This document shows, in pieces, positions 1 through 5,340 of a DNA stretch of 5,794 nucleotides. The notes under the pieces are model-generated. The model did not search any database, had not been told where the DNA came from, and saw only the letters and a list, made by a program, of their open reading frames with translations. The stretch is from Thermoplasmata archaeon. GTDB lineage: Archaea; Thermoplasmatota; Thermoplasmata; UBA184. Made by a program: the position numbers and the translations under genes. Position 1 is the stretch's first letter, and the number at the start of each line of letters is the position of its first letter. The stretch covers positions 1 to 5,794 of the forward strand of contig JAKAVH010000130.1 of the NCBI GenBank assembly GCA_021827545.1. The letters run 5' to 3'.

Positions 1-92
1 TCGGGGACCTCATCCCGCATTAGGCCGAGGGCCCTCAAGATCGCGTACAGTGTACCACGTTCTCTCTCGTGAAAATCAAAGATCTGTCCGGG
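1..92 (-). CDS. Open frame running off the left edge, start unresolved (possible partial gene)
   Basis: On the minus strand a frame opens after an in-frame TGA at 95-93 and continues past base 1. It reads a protein-like stretch, QIFDFHERERGT then LYAILRALGLMRDEVP, with plausible codons. No ATG, GTG or TTG precedes the TTG at 38-36; the next start is the ATG at 20-18. An AT-rich block at 69-84 could be a promoter for a start at 38 or 20. In that case only a few residues of a gene lie in the window and the residues upstream are not translated. Otherwise this is the remnant of a gene that has lost its start. No family is recognised. The visible part is too short to separate it from a chance frame. 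Confidence 0.2.
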
Positions 93-450
93 TCAGGTCC
101 CATTTTCCGCCTCCCGAGCCGCTTGGATTCGTCGATCCGCGGGAGGTGAGGATGTTTAAAGGGCCGAAGGTAGGGGCAGTCTCTTGCCTCCGAAATATAG
201 CGCTCGGGTTGGATGGGGGGTGTGCAATTCGGACCGAATTGGTACTACCCCCCCACCTTCGAAGGGCGCCACGGTGCGGAAGGCGATGAGTAGGAGCCTT
301 CCGACGTTCATCGAACAGGGGGTCCATCGAGAGGCACCGCGCGGCTCTCGAGCAGTCGTCCACCGGTTCCGTCAACTGGCGACCAAGGCGAGCCTCAATC
401 TTTCGCGATCGGCGGGTTCCTGAGAAATCTTGAGAACGTGATCGCTACCC

Positions 451-723
451 TTGAGCACGCGAACGCAGCCGGGCGTGCGTCACTCGAAGAGTGAGGATGG
501 CCCAGAGGATAGTCCGAATCGGGAGACCATGCTCGATTGCTCGCGCGAGCTCGGGGCGATGATTGTCATGCCTCCGGAATCGAACGGGAACGAGGCCGAA
601 TTGAACGGGTCGAACGTCCGCGCGATCCGGGCGAGGATCCGGACAAAGTGCCGAAGGCCGGATCGGTTTCCTGGTAGACCGCTCCCCCTGGGTCCGAGGC
701 GTCTCGGTCGGGAGGGCCGGTGA
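451..723 (+). CDS. Weak small ORF, unrecognised (90 aa maximum)
   Basis: This frame starts at TTG 451, or at ATG 529 with GGGAG just upstream, and ends at TGA 721. By hand count about 74% of codons end in G or C, above the surroundings but below the two solid genes. The middle (ELGAMIVMPPESNGNEAELNG) is enriched in purine-first codons such as GAG, GCG, AAC and ATG, as expected of coding DNA. The same third positions are shared by an opposite-strand frame (480-770), so the strand is not certain. The C-terminal third is Arg/Pro-rich and unconvincing. The frame stays open beyond the TGA to about 1010, so it could be one decayed gene. No family, membrane segment or signal peptide is visible. Confidence 0.2.
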   Translation: MSTRTQPGVRHSKSEDGPEDSPNRETMLDCSRELGAMIVMPPESNGNEAELNGSNVRAIRARIRTKCRRPDRFPGRPLPLGPRRLGREGR

Positions 724-750
724 AGAGGGTATCCGAGCGCGATCATCACC

Positions 751-1218
751 TCAAGTAGCGGACAGGTCATCGATCCCGTCCCCTCGACTCTGGCCCTGTC
801 CGAAACCGATCCGGCTACTCAAACGATCCCGTGGCATCGAGCCCGAGAAGAGAACTTCGAACTCGATCGTTCCTCTCTGGGCATGGGACTTGACGAAGAC
901 GCCGTCGTTTGCTACGTTGGCGACAATCTTCCATCCCAGTGCGGAGGCCTCGGGTCGTCGCGCCCTTCGATCGATCCGCGGACGCAGCACCTCGCGGAGC
1001 CGCTGAGTGAGCTTCCCGGCGGAGGGAATGCCATCCGAGAATCGTCGAGACGGGGTCGAGGTCTTCCGTGCGGACCGGAACTGCGAGAGCGACCGGGCAA
1101 GAGAATGGTCGGTCCAGCAACCTCGAGGGTCAGCCCGCCCCAGAAGCCTGCGAACGGTCTTGATATCAGCAGACGGGCCACCAATCCGGACGGCCGGCAT
1201 CGAAGGTTCGGCTCTCAC
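751..1218 (-). CDS. Possible basic protein downstream of the surface-protein gene, unrecognised (155 aa)
   Basis: The frame starts at GTG 1218-1216. AAAGGA at 1229-1224 lies 5 nt upstream and could serve as a Shine-Dalgarno site. It begins 66 nt after the stop of the surface-protein gene on the same strand, so co-transcription is possible. The product would be Arg-rich (about 24 Arg). Residues 17-90 look helical and basic (TVRRLLG, GKLTQRLREVL), as in a nucleic-acid-binding protein. Residues 94-124 look like beta strands (LGWKIVANVANDGVFVKS, TIEFEVLF). The last 25 residues look non-globular. There is no membrane segment or signal peptide. I do not recognise a family. Against it, a hand count over 781-960 gives GC of about 62, 52 and 67% at codon positions 1-3. 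That order fits coding, but the third position is far below the solid genes. It may be real, decayed or spurious. Confidence 0.35.
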   Translation of the reverse strand: MRAEPSMPAVRIGGPSADIKTVRRLLGRADPRGCWTDHSLARSLSQFRSARKTSTPSRRFSDGIPSAGKLTQRLREVLRPRIDRRARRPEASALGWKIVANVANDGVFVKSHAQRGTIEFEVLFSGSMPRDRLSSRIGFGQGQSRGDGIDDLSAT

Positions 1219-1284
1219 GGAATTCCTTTCCCCGCCGCCGCGGGAGATGCGCGGGTCGAGCGGGCCCAGGAATGGGGTCCCGTC

Positions 1285-3027
1285 CTAGGATGGGGGATTC
1301 GGTGGCCGGCGCACCCGGGACCGGGTCCAGAGGGCAACTCCGACCCCAGCCACGATCACGACCGCGATGCCCGTCAGCAGGTAGTATCCCAAGGCTCCCG
1401 GAAGTCCGAGGAATCCGGGGGTCGAAGGCGATGGAGGAGTCGTCGGACTGAACGTCACGTTTTCGAAGACCGCCCGGCCCGACACCGTCACCGAGACCGA
1501 CGAGGGCGAGGGGGTGTAGGCCGCCTGGGTCTGATAGGTCACCTGGTACGTCCCATTCGGAAGCGCGGTGACGATCGTGTTCGTGATCGAATAGAGCGGA
1601 AAGCCCAGCACGCTCACGGACCAATTGGTCCCGCTCGGCAACCCGGTCTCGGTGAATGTCACCGGGTACGCGCCGGGAGGAATCAGGGCGAACGTCACGG
1701 TTTGGGTCACGGCGGCGCCCTGGACCGTGACGGTTCCCGAAGCGGGAATGATGAGGTAACCGGCTTGGTTGCCGACGATGAACGGGTACGTTCCGTTCGC
1801 CGCATAGAACGTGATCGTCCCGGGCGCGGACGCACTCTGAGAGGTCCCGTGGAAGGTAACCGACCAGTTCGTGCCCGACGGGAGCCCCCGCTCTACGAAC
1901 GATACCGCGAACTCTCCCCCGGGCGCCGATGTGAAAGTGATCGATTGGCTGACCGCGGAGCCGCGGACAACGAGCGAACCCGAGGAAGGTTGCGGGACGT
2001 AGCCGCTCACCGGAGGCACCGAAAAGGAGTAACTTCCGTTCGGGGCCAAGTACGATATCGTCGAGCCTGTCGAGTTCGCAACGTACAGCCGCGGAACGCT
2101 CACGCTCCAGCGGGTTCCCGCTGGAAGACCGGATTCCGTGAACTGGAGCGGATACGCCGGCGCAAAGGTAAGGGGAACGACCACATTCTTTCCTTGGACG
2201 TTCACCGCTCCGCGCGGGGTCAAGGAGACATACCCCGAAATCAGGGTGCCGTCCTGGAACCCGTAGGTGCCGTTAGTACGTGGGAAACTGAGATTCGAAT
2301 TGGTCGAGGTGAGGTTGTACTTCCCCGCGAGTTTCACCCACCAGGGCGCCCCGTTCGGAAGTCCCGACTCCTGGAACGTCACGGTATACGGAGCCGAAAC
2401 GAACGTGACCAAGATCGGCGATATCGGCGCCCCGGTCACGTTCAACGTCCCACTGCCGCCGGAGGTGACGTAGTATCCGGCGAGCGGATCAACCGCGTAC
2501 GTATAGTTCCCGTTGGGCACGAAGAACTGGAGGTACGGGAGGACGGATCCATTCTCGTACTTGTTGCCGAAGAAGGCCGTCGAGTTGACCCACACCGACC
2601 AAAACGTCCCGGCCCTCAACCCGGTCTCATTGAACGTAATCGTGGTCGTCGCTCCGCCGGAAGCCGCTCTCTGCTGGAAAGACGAAACAGCGAGGTGGGG
2701 GCGCCGGACGCTGGGGCCCGGGAGGGAGCGGCTCGCCCCGGTGGAAAGAGAGGAAGCGACATGGCTCGCCGAAGGGACGGAGACCACCCCGACGAGGGAC
2801 AACACGACAACGATGGCGAACACTGCCCCGGCCGAGACCGTACGGCAGCCGGTCCGGAAGGGAAAGCGACCCGTCCGGCGGAGCTTAGCATTCTTCCCGC
2901 CCCTATCTGCGGACCCGGCGATCGTGCGTTCCCCTGACTCTCCGAGCTTCGGGATCGGCCCTATATTGTCCACGCCTGGTGATTCGGCTAGAGTTTGAAA
3001 TCTCTTTTGTGCTGTCCGCCGATCCAC
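1285..3027 (-). CDS. Secreted/surface-anchored protein with five GLPxGxxWSV-type repeats
   Basis: This is a probable envelope protein with an extracellular repeat region; no enzymatic motif is seen. From GTG 3027: residues 1-63 form a long basic N-region (KLRRTGRFPFR at 48-58); 64-88 are a hydrophobic signal or membrane segment (AIVVVLSLVGVVSV); 89-126 are a Ser-rich linker. Five modules follow at 127-210, 214-289, 292-365, 373-446 and 454-526. A Pro/Ser linker (527-547) contains PGF (537-539), then a membrane helix (548-567) and a basic tail (TRSRVRRPP). The topology suggests an ectodomain outside with a C-terminal anchor. About 15 N-x-S/T sequons lie in the ectodomain, and the only cysteine is residue 61. 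An in-frame TGA (3036-3034) limits the start to GTG 3027 or GTG 2973; no other start precedes the hydrophobic segment. An AT-rich element at 2994-3008 favours a leaderless start at 2973, which would remove 18 residues. Codons are strongly GC-ending, which supports the frame. The five modules resemble beta-rich PEGA-like or carboxypeptidase-regulatory-like folds in outline; that is inference. Confidence 0.88.
   Translation of the reverse strand: MDRRTAQKRFQTLAESPGVDNIGPIPKLGESGERTIAGSADRGGKNAKLRRTGRFPFRTGCRTVSAGAVFAIVVVLSLVGVVSVPSASHVASSLSTGASRSLPGPSVRRPHLAVSSFQQRAASGGATTTITFNETGLRAGTFWSVWVNSTAFFGNKYENGSVLPYLQFFVPNGNYTYAVDPLAGYYVTSGGSGTLNVTGAPISPILVTFVSAPYTVTFQESGLPNGAPWWVKLAGKYNLTSTNSNLSFPRTNGTYGFQDGTLISGYVSLTPRGAVNVQGKNVVVPLTFAPAYPLQFTESGLPAGTRWSVSVPRLYVANSTGSTISYLAPNGSYSFSVPPVSGYVPQPSSGSLVVRGSAVSQSITFTSAPGGEFAVSFVERGLPSGTNWSVTFHGTSQSASAPGTITFYAANGTYPFIVGNQAGYLIIPASGTVTVQGAAVTQTVTFALIPPGAYPVTFTETGLPSGTNWSVSVLGFPLYSITNTIVTALPNGTYQVTYQTQAAYTPSPSSVSVTVSGRAVFENVTFSPTTPPSPSTPGFLGLPGALGYYLLTGIAVVIVAGVGVALWTRSRVRRPPNPPS
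1288..1419 (-). other. C-terminal anchor region: PGF, membrane helix, basic tail
   Basis: Residues 537-580 of the surface protein read PGFLGLPGALG, then a 20-residue hydrophobic helix, then TRSRVRRPPNPPS. This order matches the three-part layout of archaeosortase (PGF-CTERM) signals known from haloarchaea and methanogens. Here eight residues separate PGF from the helix, more than I would expect for that family. A plain stop-transfer anchor is equally possible. Confidence 0.45.
1450..2649 (-). repeat. Five tandem protein modules of about 73-84 residues within the surface protein
   Basis: The units lie at 2398-2649, 2161-2388, 1933-2154, 1690-1911 and 1450-1668, in protein order. Each opens with a strand plus E-x-G-L-x-x-G and an aromatic position (WSV in four copies, WWV in the second). 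The middle carries N-G-x-Y, or N-G-N-Y in copy 1, followed by G-Y in copies 1-4 (A-Y in copy 5). Each closes with G-x-V-x-V-x-G or a variant and a V-x-F strand. Units four and five share GLPSGTNWSV exactly. Unit one is longest, with an insertion around residues 148-170, and unit two is the most divergent. The gradient suggests that the C-terminal copies duplicated more recently. Confidence 0.9.
2823..2838 (-). other. Start of the signal/transmembrane segment, surface protein
   Basis: The hydrophobic stretch begins at residue 64 (base 2838) and runs to about residue 88. The codon at 2823-2821 is a GTG (residue 69) but lies inside the hydrophobic core with no positive residues before it, so it is not a plausible start. 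Secretion through Sec is inferred; RRTGRF upstream only loosely resembles a twin-arginine motif. Confidence 0.5.
2994..3010 (-). promoter_or_regulatory. Candidate BRE/TATA-like element for the minus-strand surface gene
   Basis: On the minus strand, a purine-rich AAAAGAG (3008-3002) is followed by ATTTCAAA (3001-2994). This is one of the few AT-rich patches in the area. It ends about 21 nt before GTG 2973, which is the spacing expected for an archaeal TATA box ahead of a leaderless transcript. The match to a TATA consensus is poor, and no Shine-Dalgarno sequence precedes GTG 2973. A second AT-rich word, CAATATAG (2969-2962), lies inside the frame and has no start codon at a useful distance. 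Confidence 0.25.
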
Positions 3028-3071
3028 CGGTCGTCAGTCCCCTGGAAGAGTTAGTTGACGCATCCGCCGCG

Positions 3072-3087
3072 AGATCCATAGATCCAT
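3072..3087. repeat. Perfect tandem octamer AGATCCAT x2
   Basis: Two adjacent identical copies occupy 3072-3079 and 3080-3087. They lie 45-60 nt upstream of GTG 3027 on the minus strand, or 99-114 nt upstream of GTG 2973. The position could suit a regulator-binding site, but a chance duplication or slippage scar is equally likely. Confidence 0.5.
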
Positions 3088-3277
3088 TTCGGGAAGCCCC
3101 CTTAGAACGATAATCCCGGACCGCAAGATTGTAAGAGCCCGGACACGTCGTTCGCCCCGGCCGCATCCGAAGCGGAGGTGAGCGACTGTCACATCGACTT
3201 CCGCTGGCCCCGTCCCCCTGATCGCCACGCTGAGCCCCCAGCCATTCGAATTGGCCGGCAGTCGAACTCCTTTCGCC

Positions 3278-3294
3278 GCTTACTCGGCGTAAGC
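3278..3294. repeat. Inverted repeat, 6-bp stem and 5-nt loop
   Basis: GCTTAC (3278-3283) and GTAAGC (3289-3294) are perfect complements around TCGGC. An alternative pairing, CGCCG with CGGCG (3274-3278 with 3285-3289), overlaps it. There is no T-tract after it on either strand, so it does not look like a terminator. Its function is unknown. Confidence 0.4.
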
Positions 3295-3924
3295 AAATGA
3301 TGCCGTGAACGACATCGCGATAGTCGGCGCCCCTATCGGGATATGCGGCGACCCGACCCAGGACGGCGAATCCACCAGACGTCATTTCCGTCCCCGTGGT
3401 GAACGAGAGCGATACCTTCGTCGAGTAAGCGAAACGATCGACCGACGGCGAGCCCAGGAGCGAGCAGCGGAGTGCCTCGGGAGGGAATCCGAATTTCGAT
3501 CCGGCAAAAGCTGCTCCGCGAGACCGGAGAGAGGCCGAAGGCAACACGCGTCACTTCACGCCACCCTCCCAAGGCCCCGGAGAAGCGAGTCGTGGATTTG
3601 CGCGAACCCTTCTCTCTACGCGTGCGGCCACCCACCGTTGCGCTCATCCGTACTTTGGTCCCGTCTCCGGGTCGATTACACTCGCGAGTCTGGGCGTGGG
3701 CTTCTGACAAGAGGCTCTAACCGGACCATCGGGCGGAATCGGGTCGAGGGAGGACGTGCCGGTATTGGAAATGGGAGCGAACCTGGTCCACCCCTTACGG
3801 CCACGCGGCGAGGATCAGATGGGCGAGGAGCTGAAGCCGCTCGCTCGGCGGTGCGGGGGGGAGCCGTGACTGCACACCGACGAAATGCCGAGTAACTTTC
3901 CGCTAAAGACCGGCGGCCGACCAT

Positions 3925-3937
3925 AGGTGGGTTTATC
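3925..3937 (+). promoter_or_regulatory. Candidate archaeal promoter (TTTATC box) for the 3964 gene
   Basis: TTTATC (3932-3937), preceded by purine-rich AGGTGGG (3925-3931) in the BRE position, ends 26 nt before ATG 3964. That spacing predicts transcription starting at or within a few bases of the ATG, giving a leaderless mRNA. GGAGGT at 3943-3948 resembles a Shine-Dalgarno site but is 15 nt from the ATG, too far for normal use, and would lie upstream of the predicted transcript. Confidence 0.4.
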
Positions 3938-3963
3938 ATCTGGGAGGTCGCTACCGTCGCCGA

Positions 3964-5340
3964 ATGGCGGGACAACCCCCGGCGACTCCGTACCCTTCCG
4001 CGCCCCCGTCCCCGCCGGAGTATCCCCCGACAAGCGGCGCCCCTCCGACTTGGTCCCCGAATTATCCGCCTCCCGTTTATCCGGGCTCCCCACCTCCGGG
4101 ATACTCGCCACCGACGCCCAAACCGAAACATACGGGATTGTACGCTGGCATCGGCGCCGTAGTCGTCGTGGTCGTGGTCGTCCTCGGTCTCGGATTCGCG
4201 GGCGTGATCCCCGGCTTCCACCTCGGGGGCGGAAGTGGAGGGGGCGGCGGGGGAGGGAAGACGTACACGGTCACGTTCACGGAGAGCGGGCTCCCCGCCG
4301 GCACGACTTGGTCTGTGACGTCCGGGACGAGCACACAAAGTTCGACGATGACTACGATTCAGTTCTCTGTCTCGAACGGGAGCTACCCATTTTCGGTGGC
4401 CCCGGTGTCGGGCTACACGGCGACCCCTTCGTCGGGTACCGTGGTCGTCTCGGGCGCTCCGGTCAACCAGACGGTCGTCTTTACTCCCTTGGCCCCCGGC
4501 CAGTACACGGTAACGTTTACCGAGACGGGATTGCCGAGCGGAACCGCTTGGAGCGTGACCTTGAACAGCGTTCCCCGGAGCTCGACCGCGACTCAGATCG
4601 GATTCACCGAGTCGAACGGAACGTACCCGTTCTCGGTGCTCGCGAGCGGCTACACCGCGACTCCTGCGAGCGGGAACGTAATCGTCTCGGGGGCGAGCGT
4701 GACCCAGGCCATCACCTTCTCGAGCGCTCCCCCGTCATCGTCGGTCGATTCGGCGCAGGCACTTTCGTCAGCGACCGCAGCCATCAGCGGCTATCAATCG
4801 CAGAACTGGGTACCGAGCCTGGAGTTGGGCTGGCAAGCCACCAGTGGATTGCGACTTCCGCTGAATAGCACCTCGAACTGTACCTATGCTGGGGTTCCCA
4901 CCGTCTTCATCCCGAAGTATACCGGTAATTTCCTCACCGGAACCTCGCCGTTCTGGTACGTGGAATACAACGCCACCACCACGTCCGATCTGGCGGCGTT
5001 CGTCGCCGTGGTGAACGGTACCGCGAGCATTCTTGGAACAATGACCGGTTCGAAGTGCATCATCCTGGGCTCGGGGTACTCCCTGAATGCGGTGAGCCTT
5101 CTCACCTCCGTGCAAGCGGTCAATTTGGCGAACAGCAACGGAAACGTCACGCAGTTCCTGACCGCCCATCCCCCGACCACCGCGGTGATGGTCGTCGCCA
5201 GCGCCAATATGGGCGGCACGGTCGCTTACTACTGGACGATGGCGTGGGAAAGCTGTAGCGTCTCGACCGGGCCCATCTTGGATGTAAGCATCAACGCCGT
5301 CTCGGGCTCCGTCCTCTATCGACAGGTCTTCCACTGCTAG
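3964..5340 (+). CDS. Membrane-anchored surface protein: Pro/Tyr-rich tail, TM helix, two GLPxGxxWSV repeats, four-Cys C-terminal domain
   Basis: The start is ATG 3964; the only upstream frame is closed by TAA 3904 and contains no other ATG, GTG or TTG. Residues 1-57 are Pro-rich (24 Pro) with PPEY, PPVY and PPGY motifs (17-20, 36-39, 44-47). KPKH (53-56) precedes a membrane helix (about 59-81) that includes eight consecutive Val (66-73). A Gly-rich linker (88-98) leads to two modules (101-173, 181-252) of the same family as the neighbouring minus-strand gene. Residues 257-458 form a domain I do not recognise, with cysteines only at 306, 365, 431 and 458, which could form two disulfides. Its end (ILDVSINAVSGSVLYRQ) looks PepSY-like, but that is a weak resemblance. 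Positive charge before the helix predicts the tail inside and the C-terminus outside. The ectodomain has about eight sequons (for example N138, N301, N351). No enzymatic motif is visible; an envelope or ligand-binding role is inferred. Confidence 0.9.
   Translation: MAGQPPATPYPSAPPSPPEYPPTSGAPPTWSPNYPPPVYPGSPPPGYSPPTPKPKHTGLYAGIGAVVVVVVVVLGLGFAGVIPGFHLGGGSGGGGGGGKTYTVTFTESGLPAGTTWSVTSGTSTQSSTMTTIQFSVSNGSYPFSVAPVSGYTATPSSGTVVVSGAPVNQTVVFTPLAPGQYTVTFTETGLPSGTAWSVTLNSVPRSSTATQIGFTESNGTYPFSVLASGYTATPASGNVIVSGASVTQAITFSSAPPSSSVDSAQALSSATAAISGYQSQNWVPSLELGWQATSGLRLPLNSTSNCTYAGVPTVFIPKYTGNFLTGTSPFWYVEYNATTTSDLAAFVAVVNGTASILGTMTGSKCIILGSGYSLNAVSLLTSVQAVNLANSNGNVTQFLTAHPPTTAVMVVASANMGGTVAYYWTMAWESCSVSTGPILDVSINAVSGSVLYRQVFHC
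4159..4182 (+). repeat. Eight-valine GTN-codon run in the membrane helix
   Basis: Eight consecutive Val codons (GTA, GTC, GTC, GTG, GTC, GTG, GTC, GTC) form the core of the helix. The low-complexity DNA, together with the G-rich linker at 4225-4257, is a plausible site of replication slippage or assembly error, though the frame is intact here. Confidence 0.8.
4264..4719 (+). repeat. Two tandem protein modules within the plus-strand surface protein
   Basis: The units lie at 4264-4482 and 4504-4719. Both open with YTVTFTE-x-GLP-x-GT-x-WSV, carry SNG-x-YPFSV and SGYTATP in the middle, and close with G-x-V-x-VSGA and a V-x-F or I-x-F strand. They match the modules of the minus-strand gene closely. 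The second unit is identical to minus-strand unit five over the 12 residues VTFTETGLPSGT. Confidence 0.9.
4732..5337 (+). other. Unrecognised four-cysteine C-terminal ectodomain
   Basis: Residues 257-458 of the plus-strand protein are not part of the repeats. They contain a helix-like start (SAQALSSATAAISGY), aromatic-rich strands (FWYVEYN, YYWTMAWESC) and a terminal Cys as the last residue. All four cysteines of the protein are here. The domain is the most likely functional part, with the repeats acting as a stalk; this is inference. Confidence 0.6.

Larger units (their letters stand above)
1..750. other. Left flank with no well-supported gene
   Basis: Apart from the weak candidates at 1-92 and 451-723, I see no gene here. 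Open frames on both strands are rich in Arg, Pro, Ser and Gly with no recognisable motif. Two small palindromes lie near the left end: GAGGGCCCTC (27-36, perfect) and GTACA-G-TGTAC (45-55, odd-length). They could be operator-like but are short enough to be chance. No tRNA T-arm, C/D-box pair, insertion-sequence terminal repeat or T-rich terminator was found by eye. Confidence 0.5.
3028..3963. other. Divergent intergenic spacer, about 0.94 kb, no supported gene
   Basis: This spacer separates the starts of the two divergent surface genes and is long for an archaeon. Open frames on both strands (for example minus 2903-3547 and plus 3305-3895) have Arg/Ser-rich compositions, no recognisable motifs and no ribosome-binding context, so I leave them uncalled. 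It contains a perfect 8-bp tandem duplication (AGATCCAT twice, 3072-3087), an inverted repeat GCTTAC-TCGGC-GTAAGC (3278-3294), and the candidate promoter of the plus-strand gene at its right end. No tRNA or C/D-box RNA could be supported. Confidence 0.5.

Noticed and set aside
740..752. GTGATGA-like C box on the minus strand, considered as a C/D-box RNA
   Set aside because: No CTGA D box or C'/D' pair lies within the expected distance.
480..770. Minus-strand 96-codon frame overlapping the end of the 751-1218 frame
   Set aside because: About 72% of codons end in G or C, but it shares those positions with the plus-strand 451-723 frame, which has more purine-first codons. The N-terminal half is Arg/Pro/Gly-rich.
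1007..1288. Plus-strand frame convergent with the surface gene, overlapping its stop by 4 nt
   Set aside because: It opens directly after a stop at GTG 1007, ends in Pro/Arg/Gly-rich sequence, overlaps the better-placed minus-strand frame 751-1218, and has no family resemblance.
883..2937. 684-codon plus-strand open frame opposite the minus-strand surface gene
   Set aside because: It is antisense to a gene with clear repeat modules. The differences between module copies fall at third positions of the minus frame, and the product is Arg/Gly-rich with no domain. Long antisense frames are expected in GC-rich genes.
3240..3262. Possible tRNA T-arm (GCCA-ATTCGAA-TGGC on the minus strand)
   Set aside because: The loop does not align with the TTCRA consensus, and no acceptor, D or anticodon arm could be found around it.
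2903..3547. Minus-strand 214-codon frame upstream of and overlapping the surface gene start
   Set aside because: It overlaps the surface gene by 125 nt in another frame, is Ser/Arg/Gly-rich, and shows no motif or ribosome-binding site.
3305..3895. Plus-strand 196-codon frame in the divergent spacer
   Set aside because: Arg makes up a large fraction of residues, no domain or hydrophobic core is visible, and no start context is present. It looks like a GC-driven chance frame.
3676..4338. Minus-strand 220-codon frame across the start of the plus-strand gene
   Set aside because: It is antisense to the Pro-rich tail and membrane helix and is an Arg/Ser/Pro shadow product.
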